64,000 bases of DNA from Medicago truncatula. Lineage: Eukaryota > Streptophyta > Magnoliopsida > Fabales > Fabaceae. The DNA lies in NCBI RefSeq assembly GCF_003473485.1, contig NC_053045.1:37794494-37858493 (forward strand), in the 5' to 3' direction. Below are positions 20,301 to 31,864 of this stretch, in pieces. A program made the position numbers and the translations under genes. Below the pieces are notes generated by a model. That model searched no databases and was not told the origin of the DNA. It was given only the letters and a program-made list of their open reading frames with translations. Each line of letters starts with the position of its first letter. The first letter of the stretch is position 1.

Positions 20301-23300
20301 AGTCTGTAAACATTGGTGCGGAACTAATGTGGGGGCATGTCAAAATAATTGTCACTTACGACTTGTTACCAACAGTTTCTGTTGTACTGTTGAGTATAAG
20401 TTAAAACAGAAACTCGGTGCCTGTTATTCAGTGATTTACACATAACACTGTGCTCTATAGTTAAGCCAATCTGTGTACTGAAACTCGGAATATCAGATTA
20501 CATTTTCAGATCACTCCCTGAATTCTCTCTTCTCCTTCAATATTTAGCTTCTATCATTTTCTTCCCTAGCACTTTTCTTACCGACTAAAATGACCAGATA
20601 GTACAGTAACAATCATGAAAATCAGTGCCTACTGCCTAGTATAAATGTTGCAAAAATTAAAGCAACAAGAGTTGAATCCTACAATTTTTTGAATTAAGAA
20701 AAATACCTTTAACATTTGATCGTGTGCAATACTTCCAAGAAACTTTCTATCATGAGAGAATGCTACAAAACGTTACTGGAAGCTACAAACAAGAAAAAAC
20801 TTGAAAAATATGCTAAGAAATTGGGGCTTTGAACAATATGTTCCACCCTTGGGCCAAAACAGCCACATCAAATAATGAGAAAAGAGAGTACGTTACCAAG
20901 ACGCTCAACAGGATATTCAGAATGCTCGGCAACTGGCTGAATGACTCTGTTTGGTAATATCCCAACCAAGCTGAACACAAAAAGAGTGTATATAAATGAG
21001 AAAGAAAAAGTTATATAAAAGTTTGAAATAAGATTCAAACAAGAGTACAATGCTCTAAAAATAATAAAGACTCACTTGATCATCCCATTCTCTGATCCAG
21101 TAATAATCCTATCTTCATCAAGCTAAGGTCATAAAAAAATTATTAAAATACTTATGTTGATAAAAAAAAATACTAATACTGAAATAATAATAATAATAAC
21201 AATAGTATGCTACCCACTCACCTTTAACATGGTATCAATAGAGTTTGAAGAGAGATCAACGAATCGATCACTGGAATTTAACCATTAGTAAGAATAAATC
21301 AGTCAAAGAGGTCAAAGTAATATAATAGAAAAACGACATCCAATTGATGTCTTTACTTCATTCATATAAGTCAATCATTTTCATCATGTAATGATGACAT
21401 AATCCTATTAATCCATACCATATATTACCTGCAATCCTTGAAGCATCCCCATGAATACAATAGCATGATTCCAGTTTGTGATCCACACACAACTTTCCTA
21501 CCATTCTGGTATACCGGCCCAAAAATGCAAACATTAGCCATGTAATTAAAAAATGTAAACAGAAAAAGAATAAAAGATATTCTCAAACCAAACGACGTTT
21601 TGTACTTCTGCCACAAAAAACTGTTTTTTTAAACATTCTTAAAAAATAATAAAAACTCACAGCAAAATCACACACACAACACAACGACCATCATACCTTC
21701 ATTAAAACAACAGACAATAGCTCATCTTCAGAGAATTCAGATTGGGCTTGGACCTGTTAGTAAACCATGAAAATGGTGGGTAAAAATTAATGCTGATAGA
21801 GTGTTTATGTTTCAAAAGGAACCACAAAATACAGATATGCAACTTACTTTATTTCTTCGAAGATTGCAAACGGAAAGAGTCCCGTCTCCACTTAATAACA
21901 ACATGAAATTAAAGAAAAAATAATTTAGACCGCAGTGGTAAGTCAGATAAAGTAGAATTTGAAACACATTGTTATTCATGAAGCACATTGCAAGGAAATA
22001 TTGGAAGTTATACATACTCCCTCCGTTTCAAAATGACTGTCACTTTAGCCAAAAAAAATTGTTTCAAAATGAATGTCACTTTACATTTCCAATACAACTT
22101 TAATTTTTTTTCTCCCAACTTTACCCTCAATAAATACTCCAACTTTTCTCTCGCACAACTTTAAGTTTGTCTTTTTCTTGAGCATTTTAGTAAAAGTGTT
22201 ATGTCTAATGATTATTTCATTCCATTCCTTAATTTGTGTGCAATTGGGTAAAACGACACTCATTTTGAAACGGAGGGAGTACTATTTAATAAGTTTAAAA
22301 CTAAAACCTAAAAACATAAAGGTATTGGGTAAGTAACAATTTTGCAAATTACAATCCCCAAGGTCACATAAAAAATGCAAACCAGCTTAATTATTTACAT
22401 TTTTTTCTGTTGAAGAAATTGTCCCTCTTTGCATTCTAGTAATTTGACTTTGCAAGGAAAAAGTCACTGTTAAACATTTGAAAACAGCTGAGGTATTTAT
22501 CAGTTCTGAGGTCACTATAAGGGGAAAAATGAAACTGTGAAAGAATAATGTCTAGCTAAGATATGCTTTACTTGAGTAATTACTGAGATAAAAAAGATTG
22601 ATGCCTACCTTTGGACATGCTAATACTAATTACTGAATTGTTCAAATATACAATGAACAAATTTATTTGCAGCACTACACCAGCAAATGCTTATTAACTT
22701 TTTAACTGGACCAGCAGCCAGCCGAAGACAACCACTATAACTAGAGAAACATAATCTCAATACAGAGGTTACTATCAGCCGCAATCGCTGTAAGCTATTC
22801 TTTAATTTCTATTTTGCAAAATCACTATGAAAATAACATGATATCTTATCTAGCTGGAATTGTTTCTTTTAAATTCAACTCTGACTATGTGTAGGTACAC
22901 CACCAAAAAGATTTTACAATTACGAATCAAATTATCAATGCAGCCCCCCTCACCAAAAAGTTGAAAAACATCTTTACAATTAGTACCTAATACCTAGTTC
23001 CAACTACGGTAATTGTTTCTATCCGTTCATATTTTCAGGTAGGTGAAGAAGTTACTGAATTGCCTACCTTGTGGCCAATAGTTTCATTGCATCAGATGCA
23101 AAAGTTATATCTGAAATGTAATCCTCATGGGCTTCAAATGAATTGCAGCAAGAACGTTCTCTTGTATCCCAAACCTACAAGACGTAAACACCAAATGAAA
23201 AAACTAAGGAAATAACAATTGTCTCATTGTTTCTGTAATTAATTTAATAATTGAGCAAAGATTGTGAAGGTTGAAAAAAGTGAGTAACTTATTGTTTAAA

Positions 23301-24272
23301 CGTGAATGAATATATATGCCAAAAGTTATCACAATGCATACCACAACATAATCTGGAAGTCAGAGCAAATGCTACAGAAGTGAAATGAAAAAAACAAGTT
23401 ACCTTAATACAACCATCATCATCTCCAGAAGCAACGGTTGACTCGGTCAAGTTTACCAATCTATTGACTGCAGCCCTGCGTCAAAACAAAAAACCACAGA
23501 AATTACAAAGCTATCAGCACGCGTGAAATTCTAGCAGTAAATCATAATGAATGAAATTGGAGAAATCTGGGCATTATCACTCATGGGCATTATCAAGTCG
23601 GGCAATGGTAGATCCAGTTTCCACATCTGTAGCCAGTATCGAGAAATCTGGAGAACCCGTCAACAGCGCTAAAATACAAGCATTGCAATAAGCATTTCAA
23701 AGTCAAAATCATTCAAATGAAACCATAAATAACATGACAATAATATTAGTAATAATAATATATAAAATAAAAAGAAAATGAGGACCAAAAGCTACAGAGT
23801 GCATTACCACGTCCGCCGTTGATGAATCGAGCAGCTCTGCAAGACTCGGTGTGGGCATGAATTTCCAACAGCCTGGAATTTAAAAAAATAAAAAATAATT
23901 GCAATGTTTGGATTACATGCATTAGCTCATGTATTAATATAGTGATAACAAATTGTAAACAACGTAAAGCCAATCTTCATTAGAGTTTTTAGTATCCAAA
24001 AAATATAAAATAAAACCAGTTCAGAAATTATTTATACCTCACTGGGTCGCTATTAGTATTATCAGAGCTATAACGGTACCTGCAGGACACATGATTCACT
24101 ATAACCATTACTATAAATGAAAAAATAATGATGATGATAATGTTGCTTTGTGGAGGACTAACTGGAGAGTAACTTACAAGTGAAGGTCACCATCTATGAG
24201 TCCTGTAGCAACAAGATTATCGGACGGATGAAAATCAATGTCAAATGCAAGTTTCCCCAAATTGATTTCCAT
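17330..24272 (-). CDS. WDR55: WD40-repeat protein WDR55 (359 aa, 15 coding exons)
   Basis: Coding exons joined by hand, all GT..AG with matching phase: 24272-24178, 24079-24038, 23872-23808, 23668-23581, 23475-23403, 23174-23068, 21890-21848, 21753-21697, 21505-21429, 21270-21222, 21122-21076, 20970-20897, 20762-20707, 18837-18702, 17400-17330. The product starts MEINLGKLAFDIDFHPSDN, has WD40 blades (ICIKVWDTRE-type, SGDGTLSVCNLR, LKLWDLDNIL), then an acidic tail (VDNDVDSDNEDEMDVDN) and a basic end finishing NNFFADL. Order and length match plant WDR55, known as a partner of DDB1-CUL4 needed for gametophyte and embryo development. A non-coding leader exon ends at the GTACTG donor near 25909, with a 1.6-kb leader intron to 24275. 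Introns 13 and 14 hold transposon insertions. No frame breaks are seen. Confidence 0.93.
17495..18210. mobile_element. 716-bp Mutator-type element inside the last WDR55 intron, perfect 10-bp TSD
   Basis: Exact AACATTTATA duplications (17485-17494, 18211-18220) flank inverted ends CAGAAATGATAA..AGACACA..TTTT..CACA..AATA..GACACCA of about 50 bp. The interior (about 17580-18120) is CT-rich on the left and GA-rich on the right, and more GC-rich than the rest of the window. It holds frames of about 100 aa rich in Ser/Pro/His on + and Gly/Glu/Arg on - without recognisable domains. The TSD length points to a Mutator-like non-autonomous element. It could be a Pack-MULE carrying gene-derived sequence, but that is inference. 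Confidence 0.8.
19560..20240 (+). mobile_element. Ty1-copia reverse transcriptase/RNase H relic, antisense in WDR55 intron 13
   Basis: Broken frames read in order as copia pol: an ITRPVITYCVNKVC block, then PDDHRSINLRILCFTSSNLIS and SAEYRR, then IYCDNLGTVTLSHNPVLHT and NKHVEL (19998-20090), then a KLRVLD end. These match the RT-to-RNase H tail of Ty1-copia polyproteins ('TRPD..Y.VN', 'DPDDRRST', 'SAEAEYR', 'CDN..T..L..NPV.H...KH.E'). Multiple stops and frameshifts make it dead. Confidence 0.8.
20338..20556 (+). mobile_element. Probable copia 3' LTR
   Basis: Directly after the pol relic a polypurine stretch (GTGGGGGCA) precedes a TG start (TGTCAAAATAATTGTCAC). A plausible CA end (CTTCTATCA) follows about 219 bp later. 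The position and TG..CA ends fit an LTR. The 5' LTR is not visible. Confidence 0.5.
22017..22279. mobile_element. Stowaway MITE in WDR55 intron 6
   Basis: Inverted ends CTCCCTCCGTTTCAAAATGACTGTC and GACACTCATTTTGAAACGGAGGGAG, with TA on each side (22015-22016, 22280-22281). Confidence 0.85.
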
Positions 24273-24279
24273 TCCTGCA

Positions 24280-25298
24280 AATAACACATAGCAAGAGAAG
24301 AATCAAATAACACATAATGTATGTGCCTAAATGAAATTGGATATTCTAATAAATTTCTTCATCCTGATCTCATGTAAAGGAAACAAAGATTATTGAATAT
24401 AGTCCAATCCGAGAACAAGACGTGCCCGGAAAGACAAATATATACAACCACTCTGCACAGGCAGAGCAAGAAACCAACCCAAACACTACAGCCCCTAAAA
24501 AACCCACTAATACTACTACAAAATACACCACTGCAATAGCAGTACCTCACAAACTGATGTGTGGCTACTGTCAAACAAATTCACAGGCACGGAATATCAC
24601 TAAACTCACCTGGACTAGATTAAGACATACAGAAAGTAGCAGGAAAAAAAATTAGACAAACCAGAAAATTGCAACAACAACAAGGGACTCAGCAGAAGCA
24701 AGAGTTAACAGCACAAACTCCTCAATTCTATCTTTTTAGGGTACTTAAGATGAAATACTATAAATGAGTTTTAATTGTGGGGGACACAAGGAAAAGAAAT
24801 TTGTTGTGTTGAAATTGCATCAATTTATTATTACCAAAAGAAAAAGGAGAAGGAAGAGCTATCTACTTTGTTAGAGTAATTAAGAAGGACTATAATATAG
24901 AGTGATTATCAAAGACTGTTATCCTAAGAATCCCATATTAACTACGGAAGAATTGGTAACTCTCGTAATTTCATAAACAAATCATTACAAAAGGTACACC
25001 GTTCATCAACAAGAAGTAAAATCACTGCATATACTCTTTTCTACAAGGTACTAGCAAGAAGAATAAAAACATATTCAAACATTAAAACATCACAAATATG
25101 ACTCGCAAAAACCATAAGCAAACCAACAGAGTCCCAAAATAAACAATCTAAATCATTGCAACTCAAACGATACCTTAGTCAACTAATCTAACAAACTAGT
25201 GTTTTAGTCCCCCCCCCCCAAAAAAAAAAAAAAAAAAAAAAAACCTGTCATACATTTGGATTAACCTCATACGAAGTTACAAACTAATAATAATTAGA
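24280..25298. other. 5' leader intron of WDR55 (distal part)
   Basis: Intronic, AT-rich, with a C9/A20 homopolymer at 25211-25243. The small frames at 24359-24655 have no support. Confidence 0.6.
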
Positions 25299-25557
25299 GT
25301 GAAGACCCATTTTGGTCCCTCGCAATTTTCTAATGTGACAGCCCAATTCAATCTCAGACAAAAATAAAACCCAAATTAGCCCCTAACATTTTTATATTGG
25401 GGTTAAATTAGTCATTCTATTACAACGAATCACGGACTAATTTGTCTCCTACACTATGAAAATGTCATAGACTAATTTGGATTTTTTTTTTGTGGATGGT
25501 CACTGAGAACTGAACTGGACTGTCAAAAAATTGTGAGGGACCAAAATGGGTCTTCAC
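25299..25557. mobile_element. Long-TIR MITE in the WDR55 leader intron
   Basis: Inverted ends GTGAAGACCCATTTTGGTCCCTC at the left and their complement ending at 25557. The interior repeats are of the same 'ggtccctt' style as the elements at 15358, 40744 and 46149. No clear TSD was found. Confidence 0.7.
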
Positions 25558-25908
25558 CCAAACAATTGACTCCAAAATAGGCACAACACAATCTTCAATA
25601 TCCAAGCTGGCTAATGAACTTGCCACAAATTTGGTGATATTTACAAAACCAAATGTTCCTTCCTAAAGAAATTCTAATTCAATCTATAAACAATAAAGAA
25701 ATGAGAAAACAATCCAAATAACAAAAACAAAAATTATACCAATGCATTTCCAATTTCAAGTAACAATCAATGAAAAAAAAAATATAGAGGAACTAACTAA
25801 AAACCAGGACCTAAACAACATCACAACGCAAATTGATGGTAATGGATATCAAGAAATGAAATTGCGTGAAAATTGAGAGAGAATGAAGATTGATGATAGC
25901 AAGCAGTA

Positions 25909-26040
25909 CCTGAGAAGTGAAGTTTTGGATAACTGAGCGTGGTCAATAGGCAGTGACGGCGGCGGAGGCAAGGTCGACGGTGGCGGATGCAATATTTCGT
26001 TGTTCTCGCAAGCGTATGCTTAGTAATATGCAAGTGCTCT
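25909..26040 (-). promoter_or_regulatory. Non-coding first exon and start region of WDR55
   Basis: The minus strand reads ...ACTTCACTTCTCAG followed by GTACTGCTTG, a good donor site. It pairs with the acceptor tatttgcag just before GAATGG of the coding start at 24272. This stretch is locally GC-richer ('gccggaggcaaggtcgacggtggcgg' complement). The transcription start is inferred, not seen. Confidence 0.55.
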
Positions 26041-26118
26041 TCTTTTTTATGTTCTTATAAAGAGAGGGAAGATAATTTCTTAGTCAACCTAGCAACTAAA
26101 GAAATTTAATTTGATTTA

Positions 26119-26373
26119 CTCTCCCGGTGCCATTTTAAATGACACCGTTGACCCCGTTTCGTATACCAATGAATAATTTTGAATTAAAATATATGTAATA
26201 TATTAGAAAAAATATGAAAATTTTGATATTTTGAAAATATTCATCGAAACGGATTCAACAACATCTTATATAATATTATTTATCTTTATATATTAATAGA
26301 AAAATACGGTTAAAGTATCTTAGATCAATAATGCATATTTTGAAATAGATCATCTATTGTAAGACGGAGGGAG
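26119..26373. mobile_element. Stowaway-like MITE upstream of WDR55
   Basis: The right end is AAGACGGAGGGAG then TA (26374-26375). The left end is an eroded CTCTCCCGGTGCC after TA (26117-26118). It lies about 90 bp beyond the likely WDR55 start, so within its promoter. Confidence 0.6.
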
Positions 26374-26903
26374 TAACTAATTTGGAGATTAAATTATCGC
26401 GTTTTTTGTTAAGTTATGTGACAAGTCAACCGATGTAAGAATATGTAATAAAAAAATATTTTCTTGTGGTGATTTGTCTAATATTTAGTTTTATGTTTTG
26501 ATCAAACGTAATAAGAAGAATAAGGTGGTTTGATTCAAAAAAGGATAGGTTGAAGTGGTTATGATTTTTGCGTTCAATGTAATCCTTTTTTTTTTTATGG
26601 TTTTTCTTTGATTTTGTTCATTTTTTTTCTTTTGGTTTATTCCCTTTGATTTAACATATCATCATAATGAGTGTTGTTTGATCATTCAAATAATTCTCAA
26701 AATGGATAGAAGTTGTATATAGGTGCGCAATTCATTTGTTTTATTCCATAAGCTTAAACTTCCACCATCAAGATAGACAGAAGTTATGTAATATAGGAGT
26801 GCATATTGTTTTTGTTTTTGGATGAAAACTAAATTTAGACGTTTTTTTAATTAAGTCAACTTTGGTTAAGTTTGTAATCTTTCATGTTTGACTATCATTC
26901 TAA

Positions 26904-27199
26904 GACCATTCACAACAAAGCACCCTAAATTAGGTGCTTACATTTACGATAATACTTAATAAACATCACTTTTCTCCAACCCAGCATCTCAAAATAAATT
27001 ATTAAATAGGTCTCACAAATAATTTGATATCATTACATTTTGCCAACATTTATTTATTTTATTAAGATTAAAAAATGAAGACAGAGAGGGTGCTTCCATA
27101 GCCACCCTTCTCAATGTCACGCATATATTATTCTCCACAACGGGGGTACCTATTTAATGTGGTGTTAAATAGGTGGAGGACCCACCATTGTGGATGGTC
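26904..27199. mobile_element. Tourist-like MITE (PIF/Harbinger) with TAA duplication
   Basis: Inverted ends GACCATTCACAA and TTGTGGATGGTC are flanked by TAA at 26901-26903 and 27200-27202. Three-base TWA duplications are typical of PIF/Harbinger elements. The interior is non-coding. Confidence 0.7.
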
Positions 27200-27394
27200 T
27201 AATAAAATAACTATACTAAGACTTTTTATAATAACCAAATTAACTATAGTTAAGTAAATTTCAACATCTCTTTTAATTAATTCCCTCAAATAAAACATCT
27301 CTTTTAATTAAGTTAACTTTAGGTCTGTAATCGACCATTATTATAATCAAATAATTAATTACTATGATTTTTTTTTAATTATCAAGTTAACTAT

Positions 27395-28270
27395 CACTCC
27401 AAGAAAATTAGACTTTATCGGTGGTTAAAAGACCCAGAAATCAATCAAAAAATCCCCACAAAAAAACATTTTCCAGAGGCCATCGATGAAATTCTTTGCA
27501 ACTGCTTACTTTTATGTTTGAAACCGTTTTCAGTGTTTTCTTAGAAAACAAGTTGCCGCAAATTAGCAACGCACAGTTATGGACGACTTGACCACCGCAA
27601 AACTTGACCTTTTTTTCTTCTTTCTAATATTATACTCCCTTCAGTCCTACTTATAAGAGAAATTTAGGTCAACAAAAATTAATATATTTGAACTGAATTT
27701 TTAACTAATACATCAAACTTTTGTTGATCCCTCTTATAAATAGGACCGGAGGGAGTAATATCGATGGCCAGAAAGTCGCTGCAAATAACATGCAATAATA
27801 GTAGCGATTAAAACCGTCGATAATTAAATCCGTTGGAAATGTAACCGGTTTTATTAAAAAACAAAAAAAAAATAGAGAGAGAGAAAGAGAGAGAGCATGT
27901 TAGCTTCCATCCGATAAAACAAAAATGGAGGACGAGCACTTCCACACCAATAACCTTCATGTAGTAATTGGTATGAATTGTGAAAATTTTGAAGAACTCT
28001 CCAGAAAAGGGACGAAGTGTTAGAATCTACCACAAATTGTTGTTGATTTTTCATTGTCGTTTCCAACAGCCATAGATCGTCGCAAATACCAAAGAGACTT
28101 TGGAGGTTGTATTTTTTGGCTGTTTTAAGTTGTCGTTAATGTTTTTGGTGGCTTTGGTCTGTTATCGGCGGTTTTTTACGTTAAAAAAAGACAATAATGG
28201 GTTTGATTATCATAGACTTTAAGTCGACGCAGACAACTTTTTACTTACCGACAGCTCTTGACTGCATCAA
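27395..28270. mobile_element. Possible CACTA-type non-autonomous element remnant
   Basis: Starts CACTCCAAGAAAATTAGACT, close to the CACTA terminal consensus of plants. Repeated 'cggtggtt / accgtcgat / cggcggttttt' motifs follow, as in subterminal repeats. The opposite end could not be found, and a 121-bp Stowaway (27635-27755) sits inside. Confidence 0.35.
27635..27755. mobile_element. Short Stowaway MITE (121 bp)
   Basis: Inverted ends CTCCCTTCAGTCCTACTTATAAG and CTTATAAATAGGACCGGAGGGAG, with TA at each side. Confidence 0.8.
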
Positions 28271-28933
28271 ACAATTACGAATCTTCTACCTTTGATTAAA
28301 TCCAACTTCGAATTAAAACCATTTACTTTATATTTTAGACTTAAATGAAAGTCATTGTGAGTTATGAGTAACACTACTTTGGCAAAAGAGGGTGATTACT
28401 TATTGATAATGACATGCCTTTTTTTCCTTTTTTAATAAATTTATCTACCATGGAATCGTAAACAAAACTTTAGCTTAGCCATGAAGAAGTTGCATGTGTC
28501 ATGCATGGTAACCGTGGTTTGCCAATAAGGTATCAAACAATGAAGATGACTCATGCCATCATCTAAATCAATCACTGCCACAACAATTTTGCAATGTCGT
28601 GATAATAAGCTCATTAAAATAAGAGTGATAATATTATTCGAACATCAAAAGTCTATATGTATTCGACACCGTATAAAAATATGTAAATGTCGATAAAATA
28701 ATATTTAAATGTAATTTTGACTCCAACTTTTATAAATATGCAATTTTGACCCAACCCCCTAATTTATTTTGTGCAATTTTAGTCCCCAAGTTTACTCCAT
28801 TTTTTATTTTAAAGTCCCCTTACTCATATGTGGTTGGATCTATTTGAAGTATATGATAGTAGTATACATCATTCACACATCATCTATCTCCCGCATGATC
28901 CCCCTCCTATCATCTTCTCTATCTTTGTAACAA

Positions 28934-29131
28934 GTAGCACTTGAATGATATTGGAGTGTCAATGTCACAATGTCACAAGTGGCTTTCTTCTATCTTTCTC
29001 TCTCTTACAAGCATTTTTTGTTTTTTCTATAAGCTTATGACATTATGGTTTTTTTTTTTGTTGAAGAGATTGTGACATTATGGTTGGTTAATGTCACATG
29101 ACATTAACCTCCAATATCATCCAAATGCTAC
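28934..29131. mobile_element. Second copy of the 200-bp hAT-like MITE family
   Basis: GTAGCACTTGAATGATATTGG..gtgtcaatgtcac and its inverted partner (gacattaacctccaatatcatccaaatgctac) match the element at 3352-3556 in order and spacing. The flanks CTTTGTAA and CTTTCTAA may be a decayed 8-bp TSD. Confidence 0.65.
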
Positions 29132-29203
29132 TCCTTTCTAATTATATGACCAACCAACCACCAGTTGAGTCATGTGCTTAAGGAAAAATAAATGAAAAAC
29201 AAC

Positions 29204-29234
<31 letters not shown>

Positions 29235-29491
29235 GAGATAAACAAGTACTAAAAAAACAATACATAAAAAAAAATGGAGACAATAAGGAATAATAGACAA
29301 TAGTAAAGAAGCTTGAGTTATAAATTTGAGTTTAAGATTGAGATTGTTTGGGAACGAGGAGGAAATGGGAAGGGAAAAGATGAAAGGAAGATAGATGATT
29401 AAGTGTGAATGGTGTATATTACTATCATAGACGTCAAATAAATCCAATAAGATATGAGTAGGGAGACTTTAAAATTAAAAATGGGGTAAAC

Positions 29492-29972
29492 TTTTTTTTT
29501 TTTTTAGGCAAAGCAAAAAAATAATAAATTAAATGGGAAGTACATCGTGATAAAAAAAAAAAAAAAAAAAAAAAACCAAGTGGTCCAGCCCTAAACTATT
29601 CTACCAAATATTCACTCGTTAAGGGCGCAACTCAGCGAACCCGCGTACGGGCACGAAACCAAGTTATAAAAAATATAACAAGTGAACATTTACAAAGAAC
29701 ATTCGGGTTCTTGAATTGGCGAATGGATCGACCACCAACACGGTATCAAATCCAAGTGCCAGCAGCTCCCTGAACACACCAGCAAGCATAAAAGCTTTTT
29801 CGAGCATGAGAACCAAAGTGGAGGCAGTCATGACGCCTTGAAGCCTGCAGATCTCAACAGATCCGGAACATTGGAGAATCGAAGAGGTCAATCCACCAAA
29901 CACTACGGTTTCAAAGCAGACGCGTAAAAACTCAGATCGAGGGATGAGTCAAATGCGCCAGTAACTTGAGAG
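29492..29972 (-). mobile_element. Poly-A retro-insert of unknown type
   Basis: Read on the minus strand it ends in two A/T-only runs, suggesting a poly-A tail. It contains an open stretch (29664-29903) with FGGLTSSILQCSGSVEICRL and FRELLALGFDTVLVVDPF. I do not recognise the protein. The surrounding arms show it was inserted, with imperfect TAAACTT/TAACTT duplications. It may be a LINE 3' fragment or a retrocopy. Confidence 0.45.
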
Positions 29973-30018
29973 CTAAAATTACACAAAATAAATTAGGGGG
30001 CTAAATTGCATTTAAGCC

Positions 30019-31050
30019 ATAATGAAATTGTATCTACATGTAACGTTTCTCTTAAAATAATTGTATATATTGAAAACACCAAAATTACATTGGCAAATTA
30101 AGGCAATTTGAAAGTTATAATTTTTTTTTACAAAAGAACTCTAAAACTCAATTAAATAATATTGGACTAACCAAAGAGTCTAAAGTTGGTTAGTTAGAGG
30201 AGAAACTCAGAAGGTTGTGAGAGAACAAGATTATGGACACATATAAGAGCATTTGAAATGATTTTATAATTTGTTAAAACGGTTCGACAATTTTGTTTTT
30301 CTTCTCAAAATAGTCTTATAATTAAGAACGGAGGTAGTATTGAATCTACAAATATCTTGATTATAAAAAATAAGTTGATTACGTAGCTTCCAAATAATCC
30401 ACAAACATGTCATGTGAATGATGTAAAAAAAATCCTCACTTTTTTTTTATGAGAAACCAAATAGAATAGATTTTTTTTTTACATGAGTAAGATTTGATAA
30501 GTATTTGTTTTGAACTTCGAACCCCGATCATGATGTCATGTCTAACAATTTCAACATTTTTGTCAGTTGAACTAAGATTTACGAGATTGACATTTCTTCT
30601 AATCAGATAAAAACTATATTTAAACCTTTAATAATATTATTTCAATTTACCCTCAAAAAAATATTATTTCAATATAATTAAAAATTAGTTAAACGTTGGA
30701 ACATATTTAAGGATTGAGAGTCAAACCATATGAGTCATGAGCACATGGATAATATAATTAAATTGAGAGAAAAATTAGAAAAATCTCAAATTCCACATAT
30801 AAGCTAATTTCACTCAAAGTTAGACAAAGTCAGAGAGCATTTTGTGAAGTGAAACCATCACTTACAACAAAACCCACGACCTCTAAAACGTGTACCTCAA
30901 TTCTCTCCCTCTTTTTTGTTAATAAACCCCAATTGTCAACTTTAGTTTTCATTTTAAGTCCAAAGTTAACAATTTCTCATTACACATTTTTCACTTCATC
31001 AAAAGTAATATATAACATCACTTACTAGAGCTCCCTATCGAAATCCAAAT
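30019..31050. other. Upstream region of the phytocyanin gene with a SINE-like relic
   Basis: Around 30498-30573 the minus strand reads CTTAGTTCAACTGACAAAAATG...GGGGTTCGAAGTTC, like boxes A and B of a tRNA-type SINE. No TSD was confirmed. An isolated Stowaway end (gaacggaggtagta) lies near 30330. The rest is AT-rich promoter or intergenic DNA. Confidence 0.4.
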
Positions 31051-31864
31051 ATGGCTTCCATTTTCAAAGCTGCCTCACACCCACTTTTACTTTGCTTGAT
31101 TCTTTTCTCTGCCTCCCAAATCTTGGTCATCAACTGTACTGAATTTGAAGTTGGCGGTAGAATTGGTTGGGTTGTTCCTGACTCAAAGGACAAAGATGAT
31201 ATGTACAACCAATGGGCTTCCCAAAATAGATTCAAAATTGATGACACTGTCCGTAAGTATCATTTCTTACCAATTTAATTTTCTCATATAATATATGTTA
31301 CCATTTTAAAATATGTGTGCATTTATATTGTATCCCAAAACTTTAGTAATGGATATATTCACTTCTCAATCCATCTATTTATTTTTATGAATGAAGATGG
31401 TTCACAATTTGTTATGTATACATGTATATAGTCGTTTTAGTTTTCAACATTCCAATATGTAGAAAACAACATACAAAAGGTTCTAGATTACAATTCTAAA
31501 TGTGGCGCGATTTTCAGATTTCAAATACGAGAAAGATTCAGTGATGGTGGTGAATGAAGAAGAGTATGAACAATGCAAATCTACTCGTCCATTATTTTTT
31601 GGCAACAATGGCAACACAGTTTTCAAATTTGAGCGACCAGGAATGTTCTACTTCATCAGTGGAGTTAGTGGTCATTGTACAAGAGGCCAGAAAATGATCA
31701 TCAAGGTTTTGGATGTCGAACCAATTACAGCAGCATCACCACAATCTGCAAATGAGAGTGCACCAATAGCACAGCATTCTAAAGCTGCTCAAATTACTCC
31801 TATTACTATCACATCATTCACACTCTTTACTTTGTCAATCCTGGGCATATGCTTGAAATACTAG
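31051..31864 (+). CDS. Early-nodulin-like protein (phytocyanin domain, 182 aa, 2 exons)
   Basis: Exons 31051-31252 and 31518-31864 join in phase across a GTAAGT..TTTTCAG intron, at the position usual for phytocyanins. Residues 1-29 form a signal peptide (ending about INC). The domain follows: FEVGGRIGWVVPD, YNQWASQNRFKIDDTV, FKYEKDSVMVVNEEEY, EQCKSTRPLFFGNNGNTVFK, FYFISGVSGHCTRGQKM. Two Cys (EQC, GHC) remain for the disulphide. The position of the copper-binding Cys in plastocyanin-like cyanins is Ser here (FISG), so copper binding is unlikely, as in other early-nodulin-like proteins. A short spacer leads to a hydrophobic tail (TPITITSFTLFTLSILGICL), fitting a GPI-anchor signal. It is predicted to sit at the outer plasma membrane. 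No partner gene is nearby. Confidence 0.93.

Larger units (their letters stand above)
28690..30018. mobile_element. Long-TIR MITE interrupted by two other insertions
   Basis: The left arm (ccccctaatttattttgtgcaattttagtcccc ... gtatacatcattcacac) and right arm (gtgtgaatggtgtatattac ... aataaattagggggctaaattgcatttaagcc) are inverted partners. A hAT-like MITE (28934-29131) sits in the left arm side, and a poly-T-led insert (about 29492-29972) breaks the right arm between 'taaactt' and 'ctaaaatt'. Confidence 0.65.
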
